Shown here in pieces: positions 55,775 to 64,000 of a stretch of DNA of 64,000 bases. The stretch covers positions 1-64,000 of the forward strand of contig NZ_JASJEB010000011.1 in the NCBI RefSeq assembly GCF_030064895.1, written 5' to 3'. Source of the DNA: Crocosphaera sp. (GTDB lineage: Bacteria; Cyanobacteriota; Cyanobacteriia; Cyanobacteriales; Microcystaceae). The notes below the pieces were generated by a model that saw only the letters and a program-made list of their open reading frames with translations, ran no database searches and had not been told where the DNA came from. A program made the translations under genes and the position numbers. The first letter of the stretch is position 1, and each line of letters opens with the position of its first letter.

Positions 55775-56569
55775 TTAAGGTTTTCTAAAGATGTGATCAG
55801 GACTACTACGGACGGGAATTTGCCGATTTTTGAGATAATTTTTGACCTCAGCAATGGTTAATTGCCCGTAATGGAGCAAAGAAGCGAGTAAAGCTGCTTC
55901 TGCTTTGCCTTCTGTTAATGCTTCGTAGATATGCTGACATTTTCCTGCTCCTCCGGAGGCAATAACCGGAATTTCTACCTTTTCAGCAATAGTACGGGTT
56001 AACTCTAAATCGTAACCGGCCTGGGTTCCATCACCGTCCATACTGGTGAGCAAAATTTCTCCTGCACCTCTTTTATCCATTTCTAAAGCCCATTTTACGG
56101 CATCAATGCCTGTATTTTCGCGTCCTCCCCGAACATATACATCCCAACCGGGGTTATTCTGGTCTTGACGGCGTTTAGCATCAATTGCCACCACAATACA
56201 CTGTTTACCAAAGCGATCACTAGCCTGATTAATAAAGTTAGGATCTCTGACAGCAGATGAGTTTACGCTCACTTTATCTGCACCTGCTCTTAACAAAAGT
56301 TTAATTTGTTCTAAGGTTGAGATCCCTCCCCCTACTGTCAAGGGGATAAATACTACTTCTGCGGTCCGATAAACCACATCAATGATGGTGTCTCGTTGTT
56401 CGTGGGTTGCGGTGATATCGAGAAATACTAATTCATCGGCTCCTGCATCATTATATACTTTTGCTAGTTCTACGGGGTCTCCTGCGTCTTGCAGGTCAAC
56501 AAAGTTGATTCCTTTAACAACACGGCCTGCATTAACATCTAAACAGGGTAAGATTCTTTTGGCTAACAT
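55775..56569 (-). CDS. hisF: Imidazole glycerol phosphate synthase subunit HisF
   Basis: 264 residues of TIM-barrel. Catalytic Asp residues lie in [15 protein letters not shown] and [38 protein letters not shown] is typical. It makes IGP and AICAR with HisH in histidine synthesis. The end (PDHIFRKP) is a little longer than in enterobacteria. Confidence 0.95.
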   Translation of the reverse strand: MLAKRILPCLDVNAGRVVKGINFVDLQDAGDPVELAKVYNDAGADELVFLDITATHEQRDTIIDVVYRTAEVVFIPLTVGGGISTLEQIKLLLRAGADKVSVNSSAVRDPNFINQASDRFGKQCIVVAIDAKRRQDQNNPGWDVYVRGGRENTGIDAVKWALEMDKRGAGEILLTSMDGDGTQAGYDLELTRTIAEKVEIPVIASGGAGKCQHIYEALTEGKAEAALLASLLHYGQLTIAEVKNYLKNRQIPVRSSPDHIFRKP

Positions 56570-56818
56570 TGATTAGGTTTTTTGGTTTATTGATGTCACT
56601 GTAGTGTATGTTGACATAATTTTGTGACATTCCTGAGAAAATTTTTGATTAATTTTAAGTTTAATACTTTAAGATAATAAACATTGATTTACTGTTTTTT
56701 CTTCTTAGCATAATTATAAAATTTTTCCTAGGGTTCAATAGTTGTTGACTCCTACAATATAAATTTCTGTAGTCTAAGTTGATGAAAATTGTATTACTTT
56801 CTTATCTTGGTGTAAACA

Positions 56819-57595
56819 ATGATGAAAATTTTTGATTCTTTGAAAGAAACTAAAGTGTTACGAGTAAGTGATGGTAAGACAATTCCTTTTTTTAATGATT
56901 GTAAATTAGATTCTCGTTTATTGGTCTTACTTTGGTCACAATTAGGTGATTTTGATACCCTAGAATATGCTTGGTGGTTGAATAAAAACTATTCAGAAAT
57001 TATCGTTAATAATGTCACAGTTAAAGCTATTGGAATAGGCGATCGCGACTCAGGGTTAAAGTTTTGTGACTATACTAATTTTCCTCAAGAAAACTTATTT
57101 GTTGATCCTGATGCAACTATTCATGAAAAATTAGGTTTATATGAAGGGTTAACCTGGAATATTCCAGCACTTAATCAGAGTCAAAATGCTTGGGTAAATT
57201 TAATGTTAATGTGTGCAGGTATTGGTAGTAAAGGAACGTTAAAAGAAGTTTTGAGGGGATATACTGGGGATAAAAAAGCACCTCAATTAATTGATAATGA
57301 AGAGGTGGTTGATACAAATCTTTTGCCACCCTTAAAGGGTTCATTTTTTAACGTAGCAGGGGGTGAAAAATTTCAGCGTCCTTTTGAGTTAGCAACTTTG
57401 AGATTACGGAATATGACAGAAGTATTGAGTAACTGGAAAACTTATGTTCCTAATGCTGCTTATTTAACCCAAAGAGGAGCAACATTTTTATTTGATGAAA
57501 ATGGAGAGTTATTATATGAATATCGAGATCAAGGAATACTTGGATTTTCTGAAAATATGAGTAATCCTTTGTCATTTTTATCCGTTAATTTGTAA
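56819..57595 (+). CDS. Peroxiredoxin-like (AhpC/TSA superfamily) protein
   Basis: 258 residues. A thioredoxin-fold region begins with SRLLVLLWSQLGDFDTLEYA, where peroxiredoxins have their PxxxT/SxxC loop, but the peroxidatic Cys is absent. The middle shows VKAIGIGDRDSGLKFCDYTN and FVDPDATIHEKLGLYEGL, as in the PRXL2/AhpC-TSA-like family. The end (YLTQRGATFLFDENGELLYE) is typical of that family. A redox role is uncertain. Either of two adjacent ATGs may start it. Confidence 0.7.
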   Translation: MMKIFDSLKETKVLRVSDGKTIPFFNDCKLDSRLLVLLWSQLGDFDTLEYAWWLNKNYSEIIVNNVTVKAIGIGDRDSGLKFCDYTNFPQENLFVDPDATIHEKLGLYEGLTWNIPALNQSQNAWVNLMLMCAGIGSKGTLKEVLRGYTGDKKAPQLIDNEEVVDTNLLPPLKGSFFNVAGGEKFQRPFELATLRLRNMTEVLSNWKTYVPNAAYLTQRGATFLFDENGELLYEYRDQGILGFSENMSNPLSFLSVNL

Positions 57596-57760
57596 GATAG
57601 AAAAATCGTAGGGTGGGCAAAATATAAAGTTATGTTAACTCTTATGATCCAGAAAACTTTGCTCATCCTAGCAATTTTAGATTAATCACAAAAACCTTAA
57701 TTTTCAAAAAAATGTGTTAGAATCTGTAAAACATTTTTAAAAATAATGGTTCTAGTAATT

Positions 57761-59182
57761 ATGAATAATCATATTGAGCGAGAAAAAAAACTTTATGAAA
57801 AATACCAAGAGATTTGGAAAAAAGAAATTAAATTCGCTAAAAAATCCGTTTATGATTGGTATGATGACTTTAACGAAGGATTTAAGAAGATTATTGAGTT
57901 TCGTGCTAAACAATTTAAATGTTTTGTTGAAAATGACAAAAAAGTTCTGGAAATAACAGAAGAACAAAATTATCAATTGAATGAAAGTGATGAAAGTCAA
58001 GAGTATCGAAAACAAGCTGAAGAATATTTTTATAGGATAGAAAAGCTGGCTTATGAAGAATTAGAAAAAGATAACTCACCTCCTAGTAAAGCTGATAATT
58101 ATCTAAAGCGACAAGAAAAATTATATTGTTTACTTAAAGCAGAAAAACAATTAGAAAAAAATGTCATAAAAAAAATCGAAAGATGGTGGGAAGAACAGCC
58201 ATTTGAGAAAAATTTAGAATTTTTAGCAAATTTTTTCAGAAACGCTGCCCTTATTGACGTTCTAGAACGAATAGGTGAATTTTCTATTATAATCGGTCTA
58301 CTATTTTGGTTTACGGGTTGTGAAGAACGCAAACAACAAAAACATTATCAAGCATGGAATATAATTAATACTGCTCAAACAGAAAAAAATCCAGGTAATA
58401 CAAATGGACAAGAATTCAAAACGGCCGGTGCAGGAAGAAGAAACGCAATACAAGATTTATATCAAGATGAAGTATCGCTTGCTTATTTGGATGTAGCTGG
58501 TGTCGATCTCTCAAAAATTAAATTAGGTGAACATAAAAAGTGGTGGTTCACAATAAAAGCTGATTTAAAATACGCTAATCTATCTAGTACTAATCTACTT
58601 CAGGCTAATCTAAATGGTGCTGATTTAAAATACGCTAATCTAAGTCAGACTGAGCTAGTTGAGATTGCGAATAAAGATAAGCAGGTAATTTTAGATAATG
58701 CTGATATGAGTTGGGCTGATATATCTGAAACTGACCTCACTGGGATTAAGCTATCTAATGTTATTCTAACTAATGCTAATCTAAGTAGAGCTATTCTAGT
58801 TAAAACTGAGCTAAACAACGTTGATATGATGGGAGCTGATCTAACGAAGGCTGATCTAGGTAAAAGTAAGCTAAGTCAAGTTAATCTAACTAATGCTAAT
58901 CTAAGTGGAGCTGATCTAAGAGGAGTTGATCTCAGTGAAGCTAATATAAGTGGAGCTCTATACACCACGCCGAATACAGATCAAGACACTTGTAAAAAAT
59001 TAGGTTTGGTGACAACCAAGGAAGTGAAGACCAAGGAAAATGAAACCAAAGTTCAGGAAATAGTCATACATCCTTGCCAAACTGAATTGCCAGAAAACGT
59101 TAAACGAGATGAGACGATCATGAATAAAATGACTAGAATTCAAACAGCAGAGGATTTAAACCGCGTCCATCTTGGGAACTAG
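57761..59182 (+). CDS. Pentapeptide-repeat protein with coiled-coil and membrane helix
   Basis: About 473 residues from ATG 57761 (an upstream ATG at 57746 is possible). Charged coiled coil over residues ~1-160, a membrane helix at ~170-190 (IGEFSIIIGLLFWFTG), then a conserved HYQAWNIINTAQ and AIQDLYQDEVSLAYLD module, then about 25 A(D/N)LxxA pentapeptides (NLSSTNLLQANLNGADLKYA) forming a right-handed beta helix. The tail has KLGLVTTKEVKTKENETKVQ. Typical of a cyanobacterial membrane-bound family of unknown function. Confidence 0.8.
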   Translation: MNNHIEREKKLYEKYQEIWKKEIKFAKKSVYDWYDDFNEGFKKIIEFRAKQFKCFVENDKKVLEITEEQNYQLNESDESQEYRKQAEEYFYRIEKLAYEELEKDNSPPSKADNYLKRQEKLYCLLKAEKQLEKNVIKKIERWWEEQPFEKNLEFLANFFRNAALIDVLERIGEFSIIIGLLFWFTGCEERKQQKHYQAWNIINTAQTEKNPGNTNGQEFKTAGAGRRNAIQDLYQDEVSLAYLDVAGVDLSKIKLGEHKKWWFTIKADLKYANLSSTNLLQANLNGADLKYANLSQTELVEIANKDKQVILDNADMSWADISETDLTGIKLSNVILTNANLSRAILVKTELNNVDMMGADLTKADLGKSKLSQVNLTNANLSGADLRGVDLSEANISGALYTTPNTDQDTCKKLGLVTTKEVKTKENETKVQEIVIHPCQTELPENVKRDETIMNKMTRIQTAEDLNRVHLGN

Positions 59183-59422
59183 AGTTTTTCTTCAGAATCC
59201 TAAAAAAGGGAAAACCTTGTCAGATAAGCATTTTAGCTGATCTTTCAAAACTATGAGTTTGAAGATGGAGGCGGTTTATAAAACATACGTTTAATACTAC
59301 TTTTTTCTATTTAATTACATTTCTCATTATCTAAAATTTATTATAAGTGGGATTGAAAGAGATTTTTTCAAGAGTTATAGTAGGGGTGTAATGAATACGA
59401 ACAGTTGATTAGGACCAAAATC

Positions 59423-59752
59423 ATGAAAACTTTAATTCTTGCTGTATTAATTCTTGTGGGTATTTCGCCATTAGCTCGGGCTCAATGGGGAATTGTTTTT
59501 GATTCACACAGAAGTCTTTCATCTGCACAATACGAAAGGCGTCAAATTCGTAATAGACCTAATAATGTCATTGATATAAATATATATAGGCGGAGAAATC
59601 GGTATAATCTTCTTATGGAATTTCGAAGTGAAGAACAAGCTAATCAAGCAGTTGAGGATCCTATGTTCAATAATAGCAGTGCCTATGTTGTTGATATACC
59701 GATTTGGTGTTCTCTTCTAGAAGATATGGGCGAATTTAATAAATGTGATTAA
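59423..59752 (+). CDS. Small exported protein, unknown
   Basis: 109 residues from ATG 59423, with AGGA 9 bp upstream. The signal peptide is KTLILAVLILVGISPLARAQ. The mature part (QWGIVFDSHRSLSSAQYERR, then EEQANQAVEDPMF) suggests a small SPOR-like or protease-inhibitor-like alpha/beta fold. The C-terminal cysteines (WCSLLEDMGEFNKCD) may form a disulfide. No family recognised. Confidence 0.65.
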   Translation: MKTLILAVLILVGISPLARAQWGIVFDSHRSLSSAQYERRQIRNRPNNVIDINIYRRRNRYNLLMEFRSEEQANQAVEDPMFNNSSAYVVDIPIWCSLLEDMGEFNKCD

Positions 59753-59829
59753 TTAATCTTTATGGTTTCCCAACAGAGAACGTAGAAATGATAGGTATTT
59801 TATTTCAATTAATTGAACAACAATATTTG

Positions 59830-59991
59830 TTAGCCTTTAAATCAATTTAAAGGCTGTTTTGAGGGCAATGCAAAGTGTGAGTTTAGCTACTATAAATTTT
59901 GGACTTATTACAGCTTCATCATCTGTTGGATGAAATGAAATAAGGCATATTTTTTTAATTCAGTAACAGTCATTTCTTTTAAATTATACAT
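59830..59991 (-). pseudogene. Decayed DUF6887-type gene
   Basis: From ATG 59991 the minus strand reads MYNLKEMTVTELKKYALFH. After a duplicated TTCAT the frame shifts; the other frame continues HPTDDEAVISPKF. The MTVxELKKY...DDEA pattern is that of the small DUF6887 proteins. The start overlaps the stop of the upstream DUF6888 remnant as TAATG, the usual coupled arrangement of this pair. Confidence 0.6.
59832..59860 (+). terminator. Intrinsic terminator
   Basis: AGCCTTTAAAT (59832-59842) and ATTTAAAGGCT (59845-59855), a perfect inverted repeat, followed by GTTTT. It ends the gene at 59423. Confidence 0.7.
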
Positions 59992-60160
59992 TACACAAAC
60001 TCCCATCATCCATCAGTATTAATGATAATAGCTATACTTTCAGATATTGCAGCTTGAATATAAATTATTTTGTATTTATTATCATAACGAAATACATAAA
60101 TAGGCTGAAAATATTAGAAAGCAACTGACATAAAATTACAGCTTTTAACCATTGTATTTC
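59991..60160 (-). pseudogene. Decayed DUF6888-type gene
   Basis: The minus strand reads AVILCQLLSNIF, then after a one-base loss QPIYVFRYDNKYKIIYIQAA, ISESIAIIINTDG, an in-frame TGA, and WEFV. This matches the DUF6888 pattern (LCQ..SN.Y...YVFRYD...IYIQA...DGxWEF). One frameshift and one stop make it non-functional. With the neighbour it is an eroded two-gene cassette of unknown role. The rest of 59753-60312 shows nothing else. Confidence 0.65.
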
Positions 60161-60312
60161 TATTGGCAACCCTCACACCCTATTAAAGAGATTGTATTTG
60201 CTATTCATTATAATATAACTATCTTGAATATAACTATCTTGCTTGTTACAGCCTGGAAAGCTGTGTTACTGTTTCTATATTCAATAACAATCATCAACCT
60301 AAAATTAATCCT

Positions 60313-61479
60313 ATGTCTCAACGTCCTATTTATTTAGATAATCATGCCACAACCCCAATAGATAAACGGGTATTAGAAGCAATGTTACCCTATTTTACTG
60401 AACATTTTGGCAACCCTTCTAGTATTAATCATCTCTATGGTTGGGAAGCAGAAGCAGCAGTTAAAAAAGCGAGAGAAACTATAGCTAATGCAATTAATTG
60501 TAGTCCCGAGGAAATATTTTTTACCAGTGGTGCAACGGAAGCAAATAACTTAGCAATAAAAGGAGTTGCCGAAGCTTATTTTAGTCAAGGACAACATATA
60601 ATTACTGTTGAAAGCGAACATAGGGCCGTATTAGACCCCTGTAAATATTTAGAAAAATTAGGCTTTAAAATTACCTATTTACCTGTTCAAAAAGATGGCA
60701 TAGTTGATTTAGAATTATTAGAAAAAAGTATTCGTCCTGAAACAATTTTAATATCAGTAATGGCAGCTAATAATGAAATAGGTGTGTTACAACCATTAAA
60801 AGAAATAGGAGAAATTTGTCAAAAAAATGATGTTTTATTTCATAGCGATGCAGCACAAGCGATAGGTAAAATACCTTTAGATGTCAAAGAAATGAACATC
60901 CATTTACTATCATTAACTGCCCATAAAATTTATGGTCCAAAAGGTATCGGTGCATTATATATTCGTCGTCGAGATCCAAGAGTACATATTGCCCCACAAT
61001 TACACGGTGGAGGACAAGAAAAAGAGATTAGATCAGGAACATTATATACACCCCAAATAGTCGGATTTGGCAAAGCTATTGAATTAGCATTAGAGGAACT
61101 AGAAACGGAAAATAAGCGTCAAAGTGAACTAAGAAATAGATTACAAAAACAACTTTTAAGCTTAGAAGGAATACATCTTAATGGACATCCCACACAACGA
61201 CTACCAGGTAATCTTAATGTTAGTATAGAAGGAGTAGATGGAGCAGCCTTATTATTAGCTTTACAAAGTACTGTTGCTCTTTCTTCCGGTTCAGCTTGTA
61301 CCTCAACCACAACAAAACCCTCTCATGTTCTCAAAGCACTAGGTCACTCTGATAAACTAGCTTATAGTTCCTTAAGATTTGGCTTAGGTAGATTTACAAC
61401 TAGCCAAGAAATTGATGTTGTAGGTCAAAAAATTATTGAAACAATTAAATCTTTACGTCAAGCAAATATTAATCATTAA
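60313..61479 (+). CDS. Cysteine desulfurase (IscS/NifS family)
   Basis: 388 residues: RPIYLDNHATTPIDKRVLEA, FTSGATEANNLAIKGV, PLP-lysine in SLTAHKIYGPKGIGALY, and the active Cys in LSSGSACTSTTTKPSHV. It removes sulfur from cysteine for iron-sulfur cluster and other thiocofactor assembly. Group I type with the long active-site loop. No isc or suf genes are adjacent, so which paralogue it is cannot be decided. Confidence 0.93.
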   Translation: MSQRPIYLDNHATTPIDKRVLEAMLPYFTEHFGNPSSINHLYGWEAEAAVKKARETIANAINCSPEEIFFTSGATEANNLAIKGVAEAYFSQGQHIITVESEHRAVLDPCKYLEKLGFKITYLPVQKDGIVDLELLEKSIRPETILISVMAANNEIGVLQPLKEIGEICQKNDVLFHSDAAQAIGKIPLDVKEMNIHLLSLTAHKIYGPKGIGALYIRRRDPRVHIAPQLHGGGQEKEIRSGTLYTPQIVGFGKAIELALEELETENKRQSELRNRLQKQLLSLEGIHLNGHPTQRLPGNLNVSIEGVDGAALLLALQSTVALSSGSACTSTTTKPSHVLKALGHSDKLAYSSLRFGLGRFTTSQEIDVVGQKIIETIKSLRQANINH

Positions 61480-61503
61480 TTCTTTGTTTTATGAAAATTA
61501 TTA

Positions 61504-62055
61504 TTAACTCATCATGAACTCTATGCTATCAAAGAAATCTTCGGAAATAGATTCAGCTTGAAAACAGTTGCATAATTTGGTGAGTTTGCTGTAATAGATA
61601 TCACTGATATAAGCTTCGCTCAAATTAACATCAATTAGGTGACTATCTGTTAAATCAGTCTTATTCATCCGAGTGCCTTTAACAGAAACATTGCGTAAAT
61701 AAGCCTCACTCAAATCAGTTCTTTCTAAACAAGCGTTATCAAAGTCACTATTCTCTATTAAAGTACCATGAAAATTTGCTTCTTTTAAGTTAGCATTGAT
61801 TATATTAGAATTGTTAAGCTTAGCTCGATAAAAATTGGTACGATAGAGATTACAATCAGCAAGGTTAACATCTTTAAAAATAGCTCTTTCTAGATTAGTT
61901 CCTTGTAAATTTGCTCCTTGTAAATTAACCCCTAAAAAATCAATATCTTCTAGATTTAATCCACTCAAATCTAAACAACTCAGGTCAATATCAGCAAACT
62001 TTCTTTTCCCTAAAGTATACCTCTGTTTGAGTTCGCTTAATCTTAACCTGAGCAT
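61504..62055 (-). CDS. Pentapeptide-repeat protein
   Basis: 183 residues, nearly all pentapeptide repeats (LSGLNLEDIDFLGVNLQGAN, LQGTNLERAIFKDVNLADCN), about 22 units, with short non-repeat ends (MLRLRLSELKQRYTLGKRKF). Soluble beta-helix; function unknown. It converges with the cysteine desulfurase. Confidence 0.85.
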   Translation of the reverse strand: MLRLRLSELKQRYTLGKRKFADIDLSCLDLSGLNLEDIDFLGVNLQGANLQGTNLERAIFKDVNLADCNLYRTNFYRAKLNNSNIINANLKEANFHGTLIENSDFDNACLERTDLSEAYLRNVSVKGTRMNKTDLTDSHLIDVNLSEAYISDIYYSKLTKLCNCFQAESISEDFFDSIEFMMS

Positions 62056-62339
62056 TCTTCACTCCTCAATAAAAGTTAATAAAAAAACAATTTTAGTACT
62101 AATTTAGCAATCATTAATAATATTTGTCAATACAATCATGCAATGATAACTTTAAGAAAATGCAAAATTTTCATCTAAGAAAGAGAATTTCAGAAAAAAC
62201 TGTACAAATGTTTACTTACTACCACAAATAAAGCAGATTGATCATAGATTAAACATTAACATTACTGAACTTCCCAAACTTCCCACACCCCCATACTCCT
62301 CAAACTCACTCAACCTAAATAATCAAAGGTCTAGCGTTT

Positions 62340-62859
62340 AGGTTATATTCGGGTTAAAATAATAAATAGTTGTGCTGAGAGCCTAAAAAATCTAGGCAAC
62401 CATACTTCCCTAAATTGTTAGGGAGACACTTGCAAAGCGCAACCCTTGAAAGTTAATCCAGCAGGATTAATTAGCTAAAATCAGAAACGCCGATAAAACA
62501 CTAACGTCTTTATCAAAGTCACGAACTCATAACTGTCCACCTAGACAGCGTCTTAATATATAATGTCAACGAAGCGCAAGTTTATTCTTAAGGATTTTCC
62601 AAAATATTGAATAAACCCTCTTGTTGTTAAACGGGTAGAGACACCCGAAAACACCAAGGAACGTCTCCCTATGGGATAAGTCAGTACCATTAGCCAACTG
62701 ACATTAGGTTAAGGATAAGAATGAGTCGAGTTCACCACTGTTTTTGCTTGACTTGATCTGTCAAAATGTTTAGTCCTAAACAGTTTTTCAAGGAATTTAA
62801 GCCAAAAATTCAGGAATTATAACCTGCCATCGTCTCTTACAAAAGTTTGAGGGAATTGA
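62340..62859 (+). promoter_or_regulatory. Long, structured leader upstream of rne
   Basis: Within the 800-bp gene-free stretch 62056-62859 the second half holds many stems: TCCCTAA/TTAGGGA (62408-62425), TTAATCC/GGATTAA (~62453-62470), CTGTC/GACAG (~62535-62548), GTCAGT/ACTGAC (~62681-62702). A possible -10 is TAAAAT 62355-62360. The first half (62056-62340) is AT-rich with C-rich ACTTCCCAMAC-type repeats near 62270-62310 and no gene. RNase E messages are autoregulated through their leader in enterobacteria; a similar role here is inference. Confidence 0.5.
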
Positions 62860-64000
62860 ATGCCAAAACAAATCATTATCGCAGAACAACACCACATAGC
62901 TGCCGTCTTTTGGGAAGATCAAATACAAGAATTAGTAGTTGCTACCGGAAACCAACAGGTTAGCGACATTTTCTTAGGAGTAGTAGAAAACGTCATCCCA
63001 GGAATTGACGCAGCCTTTGTTAACATTGGAGATGCCGAACGAAACGGCTTTATCCATGTCACCGATTTAGGTCCGTTACGCCTCAAACGCAGTGCCGGTG
63101 CCATTACCGAACTTTTAACCCCCCAACAAAAAGTTCTCGTTCAGGTTATGAAAGAACCCACCGGTAACAAAGGACCAAGATTAACCGGCAACATTAGTCT
63201 TCCTGGACGTTACCTAGTATTAATGCCCCACGGCAAAGGAGTTAACCTTTCTAGACGTATCCGTAACGATGACGAACGGAGTCGCTTGAGGGCCTTAGCC
63301 ATTCTCATTAAACCAGCCGGCATGGGAATCTTAGTCCGTACCGAAGCCGAAGGCAAAGCCGAAGAAGCCATTATGGAGGACTTAGAATTTTTACAAAGAC
63401 AATGGGAGTCAATTCAAGTTCAAGCTACCTCAACCCGCGCCCCTTCCCTGTTAAACCGTGATGATGACTTTATTCAACGGGTGTTACGGGATATGTACAG
63501 CGCCGATGTTAACCGCATTGTGGTAGATAACGCCAACGGTGTCAAACGAGTCAAACATCATCTTATGAACTGGAGTGGGGGAAGACCCCCCGAAGGAGTC
63601 TTGATTGACCACCATCAGGAGTCAATGTCCGTTTTAGACTATTTCCGGGTCAATGCCGCGCTCAGAGAAGCCCTAAAACCGAGAGTTGATTTACCTTCTG
63701 GGGGATATATCATCATCGAACCAACCGAAGCTTTAACGGTCATCGATGTTAACTCAGGTTCCTTTACTCGTTCCGCCACCTCACGAGAAACCGTCCTCTG
63801 GACCAATAGCGAAGCAGCCACCGAAATCGCCCGTCAGTTAAGATTGAGAAACATTGGAGGGGTGATTATTGTCGATTTCATCGATATGGACTCCCGACGG
63901 GACCAACTTAAATTACTAGAACATTTCAACCAAGCTCTAAAAGTCGATAAAGCTAGACCTCAAATAGCCCAACTCTCAGAACTGGGATTAGTAGAATTAA
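62860..64000 (+). CDS. rne: Ribonuclease E/G, 3'-truncated by window edge
   Basis: The first 380 residues from ATG 62860. The S1-domain part has IFLGVVENVIPGIDAAFVNI and GFIHVTDLGPL. The catalytic domain shows LTVIDVNSGSFT and VIIVDFIDMD, holding the two metal-binding Asp residues. Cyanobacterial RNase E starts mRNA decay and rRNA/tRNA processing in the cytoplasm. A GAGGGAATTG site precedes the ATG. The zinc-link and C-terminal tail lie beyond the window. Confidence 0.95.
   Translation, partial: MPKQIIIAEQHHIAAVFWEDQIQELVVATGNQQVSDIFLGVVENVIPGIDAAFVNIGDAERNGFIHVTDLGPLRLKRSAGAITELLTPQQKVLVQVMKEPTGNKGPRLTGNISLPGRYLVLMPHGKGVNLSRRIRNDDERSRLRALAILIKPAGMGILVRTEAEGKAEEAIMEDLEFLQRQWESIQVQATSTRAPSLLNRDDDFIQRVLRDMYSADVNRIVVDNANGVKRVKHHLMNWSGGRPPEGVLIDHHQESMSVLDYFRVNAALREALKPRVDLPSGGYIIIEPTEALTVIDVNSGSFTRSATSRETVLWTNSEAATEIARQLRLRNIGGVIIVDFIDMDSRRDQLKLLEHFNQALKVDKARPQIAQLSELGLVEL

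Noticed and set aside
57752-58015. A hydrophobic 87-codon antisense frame
   Set aside because: It is the reverse of a Lys/Glu-rich coiled coil, which reads as Phe/Leu-rich on the other strand.
60152-60337. A 61-codon hydrophobic plus-strand frame
   Set aside because: It overlaps the start of the cysteine desulfurase gene and the DUF6888 remnant and has no ribosome site.

Overview
The window is a cyanobacterial chromosome segment. Evidence is the photosynthesis gene set (ndhB, ycf3, cp12, a Ycf20-type protein, tocopherol cyclase, a PAP/fibrillin protein), the many GCGATCGC (HIP1) octamers, low GC content, and numerous intergenic heptamer repeats. The style fits a unicellular Crocosphaera/Cyanothece-like organism, but that placement is inference.

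Layout. 1-5000: end of a Ycf20-like gene, a plant-type glycerate 3-kinase, an Rpn-family nuclease, a ROK glucokinase, an antitoxin remnant and an orphan membrane protein. 5106-5508: a mosaic scar made of pieces of purS, purQ and the glucokinase gene, joined at GCGATC-type sites. 5510-14818: a defence-type island. On the minus strand lie an XRE/MazE-tailed antitoxin, a MazF/PemK toxin and an ImmA/IrrE protease. On the plus strand, divergent from them, lies a three-gene pPIWI-RE operon: PD-(D/E)XK nuclease with a zinc knuckle, DinG-like helicase with a probable Fe-S cluster, and a PIWI-RE protein. Intact purS-purQ closes the island at 14909. 15996-31801: ndhB, an RNA-binding protein, an AAA/WD40 giant, malQ, a Zur-type regulator, an S9 peptidase, ddl and conserved hypotheticals. 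31802-33190: a repeat and decayed-transposon zone. 33193-52144: pullulanase, a CHAT/TPR protein, ilvH, cp12, rseP, an FHA-reductase-ferredoxin fusion, a persulfide-dioxygenase-like hydrolase, an intradiol dioxygenase, tocopherol cyclase, nadK, purA and rplY. 52318-64000: a T5orf172 protein, a pentameric ligand-gated channel homologue, ycf3, gatC, SRP RNA, hisF, pentapeptide proteins, a decayed DUF6888/DUF6887 pair, a cysteine desulfurase, and the start of rne behind a long structured leader.

The most notable system is 5510-14818. The pPIWI-RE triad is a computationally predicted but poorly characterised conflict system. Here it shares a short divergent control region with a toxin-antitoxin-protease module whose antitoxin appears to join an XRE DNA-binding domain to a MazE-type toxin-binding tail. 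A plausible reading, which is inference, is that proteolysis of the antitoxin/repressor by the ImmA-like enzyme would both release MazF and derepress the nuclease-helicase-PIWI operon. The flanking scar suggests that this locus between glk and purS carries alternative cargo in different strains, and that two versions were merged by recombination at HIP1 sites.

The remaining genes are mostly ordinary chromosomal housekeeping. Non-coding DNA is rich in small fold-back (MITE-like) elements and 7-bp tandem repeats. No tRNA, rRNA or CRISPR array was seen.
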